Assembly: GCA_905331475.1 (NCBI GenBank)
Contig: CAJNYU010004617.1
Location: forward strand, 296,452 to 360,451
Reading direction: 5' to 3'
Origin: Rotaria socialis
Lineage: Eukaryota; Rotifera; Eurotatoria; Philodinida; Philodinidae
DNA length: 64,000 nt
Shown here: piece by piece, positions 1 through 16,714 of the stretch
How positions within the stretch are numbered: the first letter of the stretch is position 1
Layout: each line of letters starts with the position of its first letter
Notes under the pieces: model-generated
The model's database searches: none
What the model was told of the DNA's origin: nothing
What the model saw: the letters and a program-made list of their open reading frames with translations, nothing else
Translations under genes and position numbers: made by a program

Positions 1-3494
<3,494 letters not shown>

Positions 3495-4070
3495 TTTTTC
3501 TTGTCTATCTAAATATCATCACATGCAGCGTAGACAATTCTTCGTCTGTTTGAGTTTATAAATGTGATTTGAATACATTATCTCCAGAAGATATTGAATG
3601 AATCAAAACTAAACTGTTAAATTTCTGTTAAAATACGATCTTTGAGTTGAATCAATTCTTCATAAACGAAGAATCCGATGACATCTACAAGTGATCTTAT
3701 TATTTTTCTTGTATTTTGACAATAAAATATCATTACAATAGATAATTTCGAGTTCGACACTAAAAATTTATACTGTTTTTTGCAATAGTAACAGAGTATT
3801 TACATTTACAAAATAAACAGTTGCCTCGGTTGTAATAAAAAAAAGAAATATACAGTGCACATAAAAATAAAACATCATTGAATTTGACATCCAGAACGAT
3901 GTTTGTGTAGACCACATGTTAAAATCTTGCATGTAGTATTTTTTACTGGTGTTTCGTCATCAACTGGCTAGAACAAAAAAAAAGTGAGTATCTTGTAGAA
4001 CAATCTTCTCCATCTCTGCTGTTGATACAGCTGTAAAACTCAAAGGGAAAACATTTTCCTCTTGGTAAAA
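3495..4070. other. Intergenic, convergent 3' ends
   Basis: AT-rich spacer between the transporter (+) and the F-box gene (-). It holds an AATAAA poly(A) signal near 3721-3726 for the plus-strand gene. I see no coding signal. Confidence 0.6.
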
Positions 4071-5848
4071 CTAATCATGTCTTTTTTTACTGAAAAGAAT
4101 ATCCAAAAAGTAACTTACTTTTTCATTTCCAATTGATAGAAAAAGACAAGTCGTTGTTACTCTGTAGGTAAAAGTGACTGTAGTAAATCTAGGTATATTT
4201 TGTTTAAACCAGTTATATGTAATATTCAATAAAGAATTTTGATAGCAAAAAATTTTAATTCGTTCTAAATAATAGAGTCGAGTGAGCAATTGAATAATAA
4301 TATCTTTTGATTGAACAGTTATTTCAAGATTTCTAACATGAAAAAATAAATAACAAAATCTTTTTATATTATTCTCATCAATAATAAACAGTTCTTCATC
4401 TCTTCGAATAAATGTATAAGAATTAATACGTATCGGTGGAACAAATAATGGATTGTATTCCATTTTAATAGTTTTTAAATTAGTCATGCATTCAATAAAA
4501 ATTTCAAATTCATCAATAGATAAGTTTTTTACTAATGATACATCAATTTCTCGTATTTGTTTAAGATCAACAATCGATTGAAGAATTTCAATGGACGGTA
4601 AAGTTATTGTTAATAATGTCAATGAATAAACATGACAAAAAGACGAACTTGGTAATGGTATCGTTTTATGAAATGTTAATATAAGATTATTCGCATGTTT
4701 CGAAACAACTTCTCTATCGGCTGTTGTGACAGGTTGAAAATTATTTGATGGATAAAATATTAGTTTTGGTTGAAAATATGGTATGGAATAAATTGTAGGA
4801 CAACTAGATTTTAACGTTCGTTTTTCACATGCAACATACCATTGTTGTTGTTTAAGCCAAAACGAAGAGCGAAATGACTCAAGTAACAGGTCTTCATCGT
4901 AATCAATAAGGAAACCATTTGACAATGTAAATTTAAAATTAAATTTTTTAATATCTTTTTGAAATAAATATTCTTCCCACAATTCACCATCCATTAAATC
5001 TAACGTACCTGTTGCTTGGATTGTAAAATATTTTAATTTTGCTAAATCTTCAATAAAGTCTTTAACTAATGCAAATGACATAATAATGTCTAAAGAAACA
5101 TAAACAAAGAATTCAAAATGAAAAATAAATTTATGCTTCTACCTTCGGAAAAACTTATCCTTAAATCTATAAGAGTATTTGATAATTGTTTAAAATTAAT
5201 CCTTGAAAGATTTTCTTCTCGATCAAGGAAAAGTTTTAATTCTGTTAATGGAGATCGAAAACAAAGAAGAATTCGATGAAATTCTGTAATTGTACAATAA
5301 TCAATAGTTAAATGTTTTAATGATGGAAACGCTGTATCTATAGATCGAAATACATAAGATCCATCGACTTTTAAAAAAGTTAAATATTGAGCTTGTTGTC
5401 TGAGTATTTTCGTAATGAACTTATCCGTACTGTTTGTTTTCAGATACGTTTTTATTGAAAGAGACGTAAGAGTGACAGGTAAATTTGGTAGAACAGTTGA
5501 TGTATTAATAAATTTCATTTTTTTCAAACCAACGAATTGTTCATGAAAATCAGGAAAATACAAATTAAAAATTTTAACTTGATCTGGCATAAATTCATCA
5601 GAGAGATAAATTGACAAAACTTGTTTTGGTTGAATGTGTCGACAAATAAAATCAAGCTTCGATCGAGAAATTTCTTGAAAATCCAATACGAACGGATACA
5701 ATCCGACAATATCATTTATCCGTTTATTTAAATTAATAAATGCACGAAGTATGTCAAATACTGTTAAATAGTCAAAGATATCAAATAATATCTCAGTGGG
5801 TAAAATCTCCAAAAGCAATGCCATTTCGTTAATTTTCACATGTGTCAT
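4071..5848 (-). CDS. F-box / LRR-like protein
   Basis: Two exons, 5848-5143 and 5089-4071, joined across a 53-nt GT..AG intron (5090-5142); the join keeps frame and gives 574 residues. The N-terminus has an F-box: LEILPTEILFDIFDYL at about residues 11-26, followed by the expected helix ILRAFINLNKRIND. The rest is leucine/isoleucine-rich with spaced L-x-x-L patterns, as in the degenerate leucine-rich-repeat tails of F-box proteins. F-box proteins bind Skp1 in SCF ubiquitin ligases and the tail selects the substrate; here that role is inferred from the family. Long F-box/LRR families are expanded in bdelloids. The start is the first ATG of the open frame; a second ATG 8 codons in (MALLLEILP) is possible. 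The substrate is unknown. Confidence 0.8.
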
Positions 5849-6955
5849 GTACAGCGTTAAGAATTAATTTATCGATTTTTAACTAGAGAATGAAAGAGAA
5901 CTTGATTACACATACTTATATTTATGAAAAAGAAGAAGAAGAAGAAAAAGAACGTTATGTGAAAGTGTGCGAAACGCTAGAGACACGAAAAAAAGCAAGT
6001 CGACGGTCATTAGTAAACGCGCAGGTAAATCCTTTATTATTCTTTTTTTTAGTCACAAGGACAGAACTTGAATAGATCGATTTCATAATATCGGATCCAG
6101 AATATGAATAACAGGTTAGGAGAAGGACAAAAGAGTCATTATGAAAAAAAGAACACATGACTTCAAAAATACATTTGAAAGCACCATGAGCTTAATGTCT
6201 GCTTTTTGTTCGTTTCTGTCGAGAAAAAGACCACATGAATGAAGCCATCACACCTTCTCCATCTAAATCCGTCATTCCTGTTTTTTTTTATCATAATCGA
6301 ACGAAATGCATCGGATTATTATGTTGACTTCATGGATAAGTCAATATTTTCACTGGTTCTAGAAGAGCTGCTTGTGATAGGTTAAATAACTGAATCGCCA
6401 GGCTGAATATTCGTCTTAAGCTGAAATACAAAATACTTTGTTAGATTAGAAATAATCATGTCAAAAGCAAGTTTCAATGATAAATTCGAATTGAATATAT
6501 CAAATGGATTCTTGTTGGTTTTTACTTTATCTACAAATTGTAACTTAAGTTTTCGATGGGTATTCATACAAGCTATCAACAATGTTATCTCTTTCTACAT
6601 ATCATTTCTGTGCTTTTCTATTCGTATTTATGATTATTTTATGCACTGTTTGAATAATGTGCGTGCCAAATAATCTTCTCATACATCAAAACGTTATACA
6701 TATATTGAGTAGAGTGATAGTAAGAGTGGCAAAGTTCCTCATTGAAAATCCCAAAGATGATAAACAAAGAAAGGAGAGTGGCACGAAAGGGGAAAATCCT
6801 ATTTCGTACAATCTCAAGGAATTATTATTATGCCTTTTAAGATAGAACGATATATATATATATAATCGAATTGAATAGAAATATTTTAATTGATCATATT
6901 TTTTATTGATAATTAAACATAGGTTATTCATCTGACATACAATAGAAGAAAATGT
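5849..6955. other. Intergenic, no gene seen
   Basis: About 1.1 kb between two minus-strand genes. It has an (AAG)n-type purine run near 5929-5950 and a short TATATA tract near 6851-6863. The short open frames here have no recognisable motif or splice context. Confidence 0.5.
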
Positions 6956-8172
6956 TTATTTTTTACGATTTGACCATTTTTGATAGACTCGTGCTGCTTG
7001 ATCCTCGGTGACAAGTTCATCCTCCACTAGTTCATAATGATCATATGTGCTTGGCATAGGAGCAGGAGCAGCAGCAGCAGCAGCCGAAGTAGGAGCTCGC
7101 TCCGATGAAAATTTAAATTTCATTTCGCTCATATTCATACATTTTGACAAGCTTTCTGTGGCTACGGTTGATGCAGTACCGTAAACATTCTGCATTTGTT
7201 TTGATCGCATGTTTTTCGAAGCAAACACACGATTGATTCGTTTGGCTTTTTCTTTTTCAGACGCTCCTTCAGCTTCAGCTTTTGCCATTTCATTATCAAT
7301 ATCTTCTTGAGCTTCTTGCATTAAACGATCTAGCGATATTTCTTCGCGTACTCCACCAATAATAACTTTAGCTAAAAGTTTCGAAGTAGCCATAGGAACA
7401 TATTGTCCACCGGTAATGTAAGCCAACGACATGAAAAAATCACGATAAGGAACTAGAGAAAAATAATCACATACGTTCATATTGATACAATGATATGAAA
7501 CACTTACCAATAGGTGGTTCAACACCAACTACATAGAGTGTTATGTGTTTTTCAGCCATTTCTCGAACAATTTTAATTGGATCAAGACCAAGTGGGCAAC
7601 CATTTGGAAAGCCATCACCGTTGGGATCGAGTCCGTGTGGCGGTGCATCGGAAATAAGAACACAAATTTTAGTAGATGTATCACGCCATGATAATTTAAG
7701 AACGTCATGAAGACCATCGGCAACTGCTTCAGGCCCATCACCACCACCTTGTGCTTCACATTGAGTTAACCAGCCTTTCATTTCATTCACTCTGGCTGTA
7801 AAATCATGTACACGTGTAACAAAAGTAGCATCCTAATATAATAGAAGTCATTTCTAATAAGAATTTTTTTCGTATTTAATTTACACTTACTTGTGGTGGA
7901 TGATCTCGATATTCGACAAGTGCTAAGCGAATGTCACTTTTTTCACTAATTACTATTTCTTGGACAATATCACGAATATTACTGGTCGCACTGGCGATAT
8001 AGGATCCCATTGAACCCGTACAATCCATAACAAATACGAGATCTAAATATATGTTTTGGTGTAAAAATAGTGAACTAATTATTTAGAGAAAACAAAACGT
8101 ACCAAGAATACTCGAATCATGTTGTGCTAATTGAGGACGATCAACTTTATCCATTTTAAGAGCTGCAGCCAT
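6956..8172 (-). CDS. von Willebrand factor type A domain protein (vwkA-like VWA, no kinase)
   Basis: Four exons: 8172-8103, 8042-7891, 7832-7508, 7452-6956, with introns of 55-60 nt; phases agree and give 347 residues. The VWA fold starts at about residue 22 (LDLVFVMDCTGSMGSYIAS), whose DCTGS is the metal-ion-dependent adhesion site in its D-x-T-x-S form. Next come GGGDGPEAVADGLHDVL and CVLISDAPPHGLDP, patterns typical of VWA domains of the alpha-kinase vwkA group. No signal peptide, so it is probably intracellular. The C-terminal third is charged, then has an Ala/Pro stretch coded by a GCA-type triplet repeat (about 7066-7085), and ends in an acidic-basic tail. No alpha-kinase domain follows. 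TATAAAAA on the minus strand at 8254-8261 lies about 80 bp before the ATG. Binding partner unknown. Confidence 0.85.
7064..7085. repeat. GCA/TGC triplet repeat inside a coding exon
   Basis: A short imperfect triplet repeat codes the Ala/Pro stretch of the VWA protein. Such tracts vary in length by slippage; here it stays in frame. Confidence 0.7.
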
Positions 8173-8253
8173 AGTTAAATATGTATTACTTGCTTTTAAC
8201 AATGATAAGACGAAAAAAAAGGAAGAATAACTTATGAAGCTTGATGTAATCGG

Positions 8254-8261
8254 TTTTTATA
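8254..8261 (-). promoter_or_regulatory. Candidate TATA box of the VWA gene
   Basis: Minus-strand TATAAAAA about 80 bp upstream of the ATG at 8172. The spacing fits a short 5' UTR. Confidence 0.4.
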
Positions 8262-11200
8262 TGTTGCTTCGTTTTTTCTTCCTTACATCAAATTGTGCAA
8301 GTTTTGATGAGATGATTCATCATCAAAAGTAATGACATCATGTAACTAGATTTACTATATTGACGTGTTCTGGTATTTTTCTTCTTTTTGTAAACATGAA
8401 TATTTTTGTATCACAGAAATGAGTCATCTATACCTCAACAAGAAAAAACGATGAAAGCATAGCTTTTAACTGTGAAGAAAATATTATGATAAACCTTTAC
8501 GTATTGTTCTAAAGATAGAGTATTTAACAGTTAAACGCTATTACGCATATTATAAAACAAGTCGATGTAGGGAGCAGTTTTTTGTACAAACAATTTACTG
8601 GAAAGCTGAATAATGACTTTTTTTCGTGAATTATAAAATAAATTCAAACTGTGTATTAGAAATATGAAAGTGATTGTACACTTAGATTTTCTTTATAATG
8701 ATAACCAGTAGTAACTGTAGAAAAAAAAATAGTAGGATTTCAAAACTGACTTCTGGCGATATTTTTTATCTAACACGCTGAATCTCCTCCGTATGCAGTA
8801 AGTTCTACAACTTCGATACAGAAAGATCTATTAAAAAAGTTCATGACATAGAATCTTAAGGTCGAAAACAGCAACGAAAACCGTGTCCACCCAGGATTAA
8901 TTTTCCTTTCCATGCATAATATATCCAATATTTTCTTGAAATTTTAGCAACTGCCACGAAAATGAACGTAAGACTCAATTTGATTGAGATTCAGTAAGTC
9001 CCAATTACATAATTAAGTAGAATTTTTGATCATTTATTTCTGATGATAAATCTTCTTACATATGTGGCAGGCGAGTTTGGAATTTAGTTGAGTTTGGAAT
9101 AACTTTTTCTTAACTTTTTTAATAGAATTTTTGTTGAGATCTGCCTTTAGAAAATTTTGTATTGATAATTATTCCTTCCATCTTTTTACAAGGTTTTCAT
9201 ATAAATTCAACTCTCCGTACATTTGTTAAACTATGGGGACATTGAATTTATCTGAGAAAAATTAATTTTTTTATTTATACAACTTTTATAAATCAAATAT
9301 AAAAATGTACTAAACATCCTTGTAATACCATCTGATGATTAATTCAGAGGAGATTAATTATATTATGACTCATACCGGTAGAATTTAAATAAAACAAAAA
9401 TTTTATTTTTTATTTTTATACATAAAGCACAAGATAATCATTTACCTATAATTTTTTTCATTCATTCGATTCAATTTAATAGTAAAATATTTTTTCCTTT
9501 TTAAATATATTTTATTTTATGAAACACGAGCAGGGAAAAAAAAAGAAATTCAAATAATTTTATTTCGCGCATTCCAATCTCAACTGAAATTCTCATGTCA
9601 ACTGTGACATACTTATTCAAAAGAAAATTACAATTTAATAACTAATAAAATAATTCTGTATGACTGATTCAATTTTGAAAGAGTCAAGACGTTATTTAAC
9701 TATTGTATAACGGAAATCACAGAATCTATTGCTGCATTACTTACTTTCTTAGAAATTAACAGAGAATCTGTCGATGCCTATCATCTTTCTTTCAAGATTT
9801 TGAGCTTTCGTGTAAATAGCTATATTTCGATACGATTTTCATACGCATTCAAAGATTTAACATATCGAGTAGAATTACTTTTTAAGATTTCTTTTTTAGG
9901 AGTGCTATACAAATTTATCATAAACAGATAAAATTAGCATTCAAGATTATTAATAAAAGATATTTCATGCTATTTTTTGCATTTAGAAATATTATCTGTG
10001 AAAGTCGATGAAATTATTGGATAAATACGAAATAAATGCGACAACATACAGTCTAATCATTAAAGCTTTATACTTTATTTGAACTTTTATCTAGCTATGT
10101 TTCCCTCTAGCTCTTTCATATAAACAAAAGCCGATCAGAAATTACGATATTCATTGAGTATGCTTGAAAATAGTACAGTTAGATAAACTCACGGTCTATC
10201 GATCATATTTCAACTGTTATCAATTGACATCGAAACTCACTTGGATCTATCGTTGATATAAGATAATCGATATGAAAGAAATACTACCGCTTGATATCGC
10301 ATTACCAGTGAATGTAATGAAACAAATTTGTTCTTTTATCACTTGATGAAAATGCGTGTTATCTTCGATCTTGACCATAATCCAATCGCTATTAAACAAT
10401 ATAATTAACCTATTTGTACAATAACAATGAATTAAATGAGTTTTCTGCAGTATCGAACTCAATTGAACGATCTATGATATGTATAATGAAAGATAGAGAC
10501 AGACATAATTATACAGAGGAAAACGTTTTACCAATGACACAGTAAAATAATAACTAAATATTTCCGACAGTACTTCTTGCAATAAGCAAACCTTCACATT
10601 TAGCAAGCATTATGTATTCGTGTGAACTTGTAATTTATCGAACGTTCTAATATGAGACCGATAATGTGAAGTCTTTTACTGCTCATGTTGATATACGTAT
10701 TATTTCTAAATGACGAAAACTGGTGAATCTTTATTTTTCACCATTAAATCATTTCAACAATTGAAAAAATGTAATACTACACAAATGTGTCAACTAGATA
10801 ATAATATAATATATTTTGAAATAGGAAATTTTTATTTTATTCAACAAAATAAAACGTTTTAAAACTCAAATGTCGTTCATTTCATCCTGTCGGGATGCTT
10901 GTTAAATTTAGAAAATACATAATCCCTACTCGATATGAAAATGATATAAGTCTCCCATTGACAATCAAGGAATAAATATTTCTGTAGTACATTTTTATTT
11001 TTAGAATTTTTCCTATGATGAAAACTCTATCATGACGAATCAATAGATGCATATATTCTAATTGAAAGAATATAATTTATCGCTCGATCAAATGCATGTC
11101 ACTCAGTTAAGCTCTCAATTTTGATAAACATCAAAAAAACAATTTCTTTCAAGATAGTTCATTGTAATTGCATAAAATAAAAGTCATATCACAACATCGG

Positions 11201-12616
11201 ATTAAGAAGGAAATTAATTTAAAGTCATGTCTAATCTAACTTGCCAGCTAATAAAGTTTTTACTAAAAATCTCGTATTAATATTCTCGTGAATAAAAATG
11301 TTTGTATCATTCATCCGCGTTGCTCGTAGGATGAATAATAAACATACGAGAAAATACTGTTTGAATAGAAGAATATTTCATGGAATGGTCATGCACATAA
11401 ACATAAATAACTAGACGTCGTCTGCCTATGTAAATAATCAAAATCACCCGGGATGAATAGAAGAAGTAGGGCAGTGTATCGTTTTCTTCGTAACAGATTT
11501 CTTTTTTTTAGTACTCATTTCTTTTTCTTATATAAGCTTAAGTTATATCTGACATAGATATGACAGGAAGCTTCAAATGTCTCAATCAATTTAGCAACCA
11601 AACATGACAGAAATCCTACTTTTAAAATTTGTCACAAAATCAATTACTGCACGAAGATGTTTAAAAAAGAGTAAATTAGCTGATTTTTCGTTCAACTTCT
11701 ATGAATCATTTCGAGTAACAGTAAGTGAATGATATTTGTATACTGTTTTATTACCAAAGCGAACAGCATTTTAATCGAGACTCGGCTAAGTCTAACAAGA
11801 ACAGGATACATTTGTAAGTAATTCCACGACAGCGATTTAATAAGATCAAGGTATAATACATTTTATCTACCTGATTCCGTCTATTATAATGTGAAGTCAT
11901 AGTACTACATTTCTATAGAGAAAAAAAATATATATGAAGTAGATCGAGGAATTTAATTCGATCGAAGTAATAACAACAGCTGATAGACACTTATGTACGT
12001 TAGCAAGAGGATTTTATTTGGCACCAATAGCCATTTAAAACGGTATAATTATTTAATGAATGTATTGAAGAAGGAGAACAAAAAGGCACAGTATCAGTTG
12101 GCATTGTCAATACTAAAATGGAATAGTAATATAGACATCATAATGACATAGGATATTAGCGGAATTGTTTGAGAGCAATTAGTTTTGGAGACAGTTGTGT
12201 ATGGCGCAAGGTTGTATTTCTCTTGCATTTTTACATGGCATATTGCATCTGCTAGACTAACTTCATCATACGTCAACTGAATTGTATGGACTTTTACTCC
12301 CGTTACAATCATATTTTCTTCCATAACAATTTAAGTCGTTTGTCATTTAGCTAAAACATATCTCGCAACTATCATAAATTTCATCTTAATCATTGTCAGA
12401 TGTGTTCTATGAAATGAGTCTCGCTGAGTTTTACTCAAAAAAAAATAATTGAGAAGATGTTATTCCTATTCATGAGTTACACAGAAATTTTCTATCTTAT
12501 TAATGAAGATGAGAAATGCTAAATGAATTTGTTTAAGAACAACGTGTGCGCTCACAGATAAAATCTAATTGATAGGGATTAATATGAGTGATTTTAAGAT
12601 CATGTCTCTACTCTAT
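8262..12616. other. Long gene-free AT-rich stretch
   Basis: About 4.3 kb with stops in all frames and no convincing exon. One short minus-strand frame (12094-12324, 76 codons) ends in a hydrophobic C-terminus (PLISYVIMMSILLFHF) preceded by CHVKMQEKYNLAPYTT. It could be the last exon of a decayed surface protein, but there is no start context or partner exon. No other structure was seen. Confidence 0.45.
12094..12324 (-). pseudogene. Possible remnant of a membrane- or GPI-anchored protein exon
   Basis: Open frame of 76 codons ending in a hydrophobic C-terminal segment. The stretch MEENMIVTGVKVHTIQLTYD looks like ordinary protein rather than random AT-rich translation. I do not recognise the family, see no splice partners, and give it low weight. 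Confidence 0.2.
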
Positions 12617-13856
12617 GAGGCATTACACGTAAGCCACGACCAACCTTGTTCAATCGATCTCACCGATTTGACTCATATTTTTATAGTAGGTAGCCCCGAC
12701 AAAGTTAGGAAGAAACTGAAAAATTTCAGCTCGAACGGATGATCTCTTCTGGAGATATATTGCACTCGACGTAAGACGAGGTCGAACTTTCTGTATTTCG
12801 ATAATTTTCAGTAAATTTTCATTTTCTCAAGAACGATAAGAGCTGTGACAAAACGTTTTTCACCATTAATAGTACAGTCAACGGTCTATCATTTGATGTT
12901 ATTGAAACTATCTTATGTTGGAAAAACATTTCTCCATACGATCAATCTGTCTCAGAAAACAGGGCTGCAGTGCATAGGGCCAATTGGTCAAATCAGTGAG
13001 ATGGATGAAGCCAAATATAGTCTAATATGAAGGAGCACATCAAACTACATCGAATGATATGTTCAAAACTTTGTTATTTTGATTTTCAGTAGCGAAATAT
13101 TTTTCAACAAGAGCACGATATTTTCAAGAAAAATTCACTTGAAAAAAATAAAGCACAATAAAGATGCCCTCAACTTATTCTTATTCTTTATCTTATGCAA
13201 ATGATTTAAACAAAAGTAGTACGGAAATAGAAAAGCAATTTTGCATTCTAGTCGTACATGAAATTCTGCAACTTTTGATGTGTCCCTCAAAAGCCATTAA
13301 GGGACGGAAGAGTATTCAGTATGGACCATATTAGTCACACACAGCGAAAATCACCTACAAAAGTCTTCGCATCTAGGCGTTTTTATCGTTATAGGTTACT
13401 TTGATAGATAAACGAGTAGCACATTCAGAATCAGCACGAAAAACTACGTCTAACTTGATGCTTGTTGCAGAAAAATATTTTTTACCAAAAATTCACCCGT
13501 AGTACCCCTCAGCAGTTTGTTTTTGAAAATTGACCCTGAGTCCCCTTCTGGGGAATTTTTAGTAAAAAATATTTTTCTGCAACAAGCATCAAGTTAGACG
13601 TAGTTTTTCGTGCTGACTCCGAATGTGCTACTCGTTTATCTATCAAAGTAACCTATAACGATAAAAACNGTTCGACCTCGTCTTACGTCGAGTGCAATAT
13701 ATCTCCAGAAGAGATCATCCGTTCGAGCTGAAATTTTTCAGTTTCTTCCTAACTTTGTCGGGGCTACCTACTATAAAAATATGAGCCAAATCAGTGAGAT
13801 CGATTGAGCACCCTTTTACTGTAATTAACTGGTCGTGGCTTACGTGCAATGCCTCC
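12617..13856. repeat. Nested palindrome (outer and inner inverted repeats)
   Basis: Outer arms are 12617-12787 and 13670-13856; each starts GAGGCATTxCACGTAAGCCA when read inward and they stay nearly identical to the GAGGTCGAAC end, apart from a small indel near the tip. Inner arms are 13379-13493 and 13553-13668 (GTTTTTATCGTTATAGG... against its reverse complement), with a loop of about 60 nt. The right arms abut at an ambiguous base (n, 13669), while the left arms are separated by about 590 nt of unique sequence. No transposase is visible; the only open frame inside (12845-13030) has no recognisable motif. It could be a foldback element, two nested MITE-like elements, or an assembly join. 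Confidence 0.85.
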
Positions 13857-14800
13857 TATATACTCATGATAGCTTGTACTATAGAATAATCAAGTATTTC
13901 TTCTTCTTCTTTTTTTATCAAGTATGAATCTCATCAGATTATTTTAAATATGGCCAGATAATTCATTTAGTGCCTCTATTATTTACAAGATTGAAGTACA
14001 TTTGTATTTCGCGCTCGATTGGAATATTTGGAAAATAAATAGAATAATAGAAAGCTATGTATGATTGATTGTATCTCTATGATTAACCCTATGAAGACAA
14101 ATGTTGCTCTTGTTTTCTGTACTGGGAGAAAGTATCTCTAAGGATTAATTAATAATCAAAGAAATGAATGTTTCTCTGTGTATGTCACATCGGCTTCCTT
14201 TTTCTTTTCAGATGGCATGTCAAAATAGGCAGTTTAAGAATGAAAACAAGTAATTGTTTCCATTTCATATATGATGTACTACTGTTGCTTAATGCCATAG
14301 GGTAAATTTTCTGAAGAATATACAAGTGACGCGAAAAGTCTTGCATTTGAATGAAAATAAGTGTAGCATCCATGCTATTGTTATAAAATTACATATTCAA
14401 TTTAGGTTCGAACGTGTTCTTTCATCGGTTGATTAAGTTCTAATATTGGATCTAACATTCAATTATGCCGCCTTCTTTTTCTTCCATAGCCGATAATGAT
14501 TTGAAATGCCTGTAACACTTTTATCTCATTGTTTCTTTTCAATACTTTCCACTATGCTTTCCTACATCCGTTGATATTTTTCTTGGGTAGTTTATATTCT
14601 ACCAGAGATACTTACATTTCGGAGCTTTGAAACAGTAAAGTAAACATCATTACTGTGGGTAGTCGTGACGCTGCGTCTTCATTTCGTCACTGATCAGTTC
14701 CTAGAAATAATATAAATTAATTGATTCTATTTTCAGATACTGTCAATTAGCTTCGAAAACAAGACAAAATCAAAATCATTTTCTTCATTTCGAAAACAAA
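13857..14800. other. Intergenic, no gene seen
   Basis: AT-rich sequence between the palindrome and the decayed calcium-channel fragment. A 62-codon minus-strand frame (14185-14373) has no recognisable feature. Confidence 0.45.
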
Positions 14801-15630
14801 ATGTAGTTGGTGATCAGCAATGTTATTATTAATACAACAGCGGATAATCGACTGGCTCATCGAAAATTTCAAAATTCTATAGTAAACTCTTTTTGTTGTG
14901 AATAAATTCGATACTCATATCAATTGTAAAATTCCGAATGAAATTTAAGTTGATCGTGCAGAAAACGTATTCCTCAGAATTTGTTTTATTTTAAAAATTA
15001 GCATTAAGGTTAGATGATGTTAATATAACATGAGATAGTAGTTTCTCATCGACTACAAACAAATACTATCTATAGAAAAATTATATACTTTGTAAATTGA
15101 TGGATAGTCCTATTTTCCTACTAGCATTTAATCGAATAAATGTCTTCCATTTGGAAAACAAAAATAATCAATTCTTTCTTTTTCTTTTTATTTGATGGCT
15201 TATTTCTAGTTAAAAAAATTTTTTGTTGATCGTGATGGAGCTTTTTTACCATTAGAATACTAGACTATATTAGGAAAGAAAACATAAAACTTTCTTTGAT
15301 TAAAAAAGATTGCTTGCTTTGTTAGATTGATGAGACAAGTGCGATTTGATGCGTCATGCACTGGTGCATATTATTCTCTATTGCTTCGTGCACATTTGTA
15401 AGGCAATTTATGATCTCCAGAATTAATAAGCGTCCACATGGTTTCGTATCGCTACTCTAGACCTCGCTGTTCGATGTACACTTTCATAAATGTGTATTTT
15501 GCATTATTGAAGGTTCGCTAGATGCTATCGATGGAAATCTATTAAAAGCAATAACCTATGTCAATATTCTATGTTAACTGTCCCCAAGGTTAACTAGAAG
15601 AATGCTTTATTTCTTCCTAATTTATTTATA
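14801..15630 (+). pseudogene. Decayed copy of the 5' end of the calcium-channel beta-subunit gene
   Basis: Several blocks match the intact gene 6.9 kb downstream in the same order and orientation. 14801-14870 matches the first exon (21687 on), with a TAG stop as its second codon. 15001-15072 matches the second exon (21985 on), with a TGA replacing a CAA. 15307 onward matches the intron block from 22268 (shared GTTAGATTGATGAGAC), and AGAAGAATGCTT near 15598 matches 22605. The fragment has no downstream SH3 or guanylate-kinase exons. It is a partial duplication that decayed by point mutations and indels. Boundaries are approximate. Confidence 0.75.
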
Positions 15631-16714
15631 TAATTAGAGTCTATTGAAGAGTTTAATGTCCTTAGGCGAATGAGCACATCACTATTAGTTTTGGTGCTAA
15701 ATAAAACAGAAAATAGCTCGTAGAAAAACTAAATAGTTAAAAAGATTAATACAGTTATAGCATTGAAATTTGACGAAAAAATTATAGGAATTGGCAGATG
15801 AATGTGAGTACAAATCTTTGATGGAAAATGGAAAAAAAGAATTGGCAGAAAAAGTCGTTTGAAAGAATAAGAACCAAATTGGATAGGAAAGACAGAAGAA
15901 ATAATTCATCTATCGGTAATCATATAGACTTGTGATAAGGTTAGAGAAAGGACCGTAATGATAATGATAACTCGAGATCAAAATCTAAAATGTATGGGAT
16001 GACATTTTGTCGATATTTTACAGTCATAACTGAGATTTTACTTAGTCAGGAGCGCGACTTTCGGATCGTTAAATATACTTGACAATGAGGTTTTTATCTA
16101 GTCTTTTAATTTATAATCCATTTTAAGGAACATATTGAAATTTAAAAAAAAGAATTCCATGAATCTGTTCAATACTTTCCGCTATTATCATTTAATTATT
16201 ATTCTCGTTTCCTGTGACTCTTGGTTTGCTTCTTTAGTTTACATATACCAAATGTATCATTATATCTGCGAGTTATCTATATTATTAATACTTGTAATAA
16301 ATAGACTAAGATTATTATCATAACGTTTTCTTTGCTTTGATTCATAAACTACTACTACAATTAGGTACGACAGTGACATGTATTTAACATTAGGCAGAAA
16401 ATCCAATTCTATTATTTTATATCATAAAAAGAATGTAATTTACATTGAATGTACAAATCAATTCTTGTTTCTCTTTCATACGAGGAGAGACAAGAGATAG
16501 TTAACGCAGTAGTACCCATATGATCATTATAAATGTATACGCGAAGAACGTTAAGTATAGGTTTTAAGAGCGGATAGAAAATGATTTATGACTGTGCAAG
16601 AAAGAAAAACATATTTCTATGACTATATAAACATGTGCAAATTACTTTTTCACGTTGACATCGATCGCCTATAAAAACTTTCGACACAATACGGATTTTC
16701 GTTTCTAGTCTATC
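15631..16714. other. Intergenic, upstream of the GPCR gene
   Basis: No gene seen. Short open frames (15697-15909 minus; 16135-16323 plus) are hydrophobic AT-rich translations without splice or start context. The 3' end carries the GPCR promoter. Confidence 0.45.
16670..16677 (+). promoter_or_regulatory. Candidate TATA box of the GPCR gene
   Basis: TATAAAAA lies 45 bp before the ATG at 16715, which would place transcription start just upstream of the ATG. A second TATATAAA occurs near 16624. Confidence 0.45.

Noticed and set aside
12845..13030. Open frame inside the palindrome as a possible transposase
   Set aside because: Only 61 codons, no catalytic motif, and it lies in the unique spacer, not spanning between arms.
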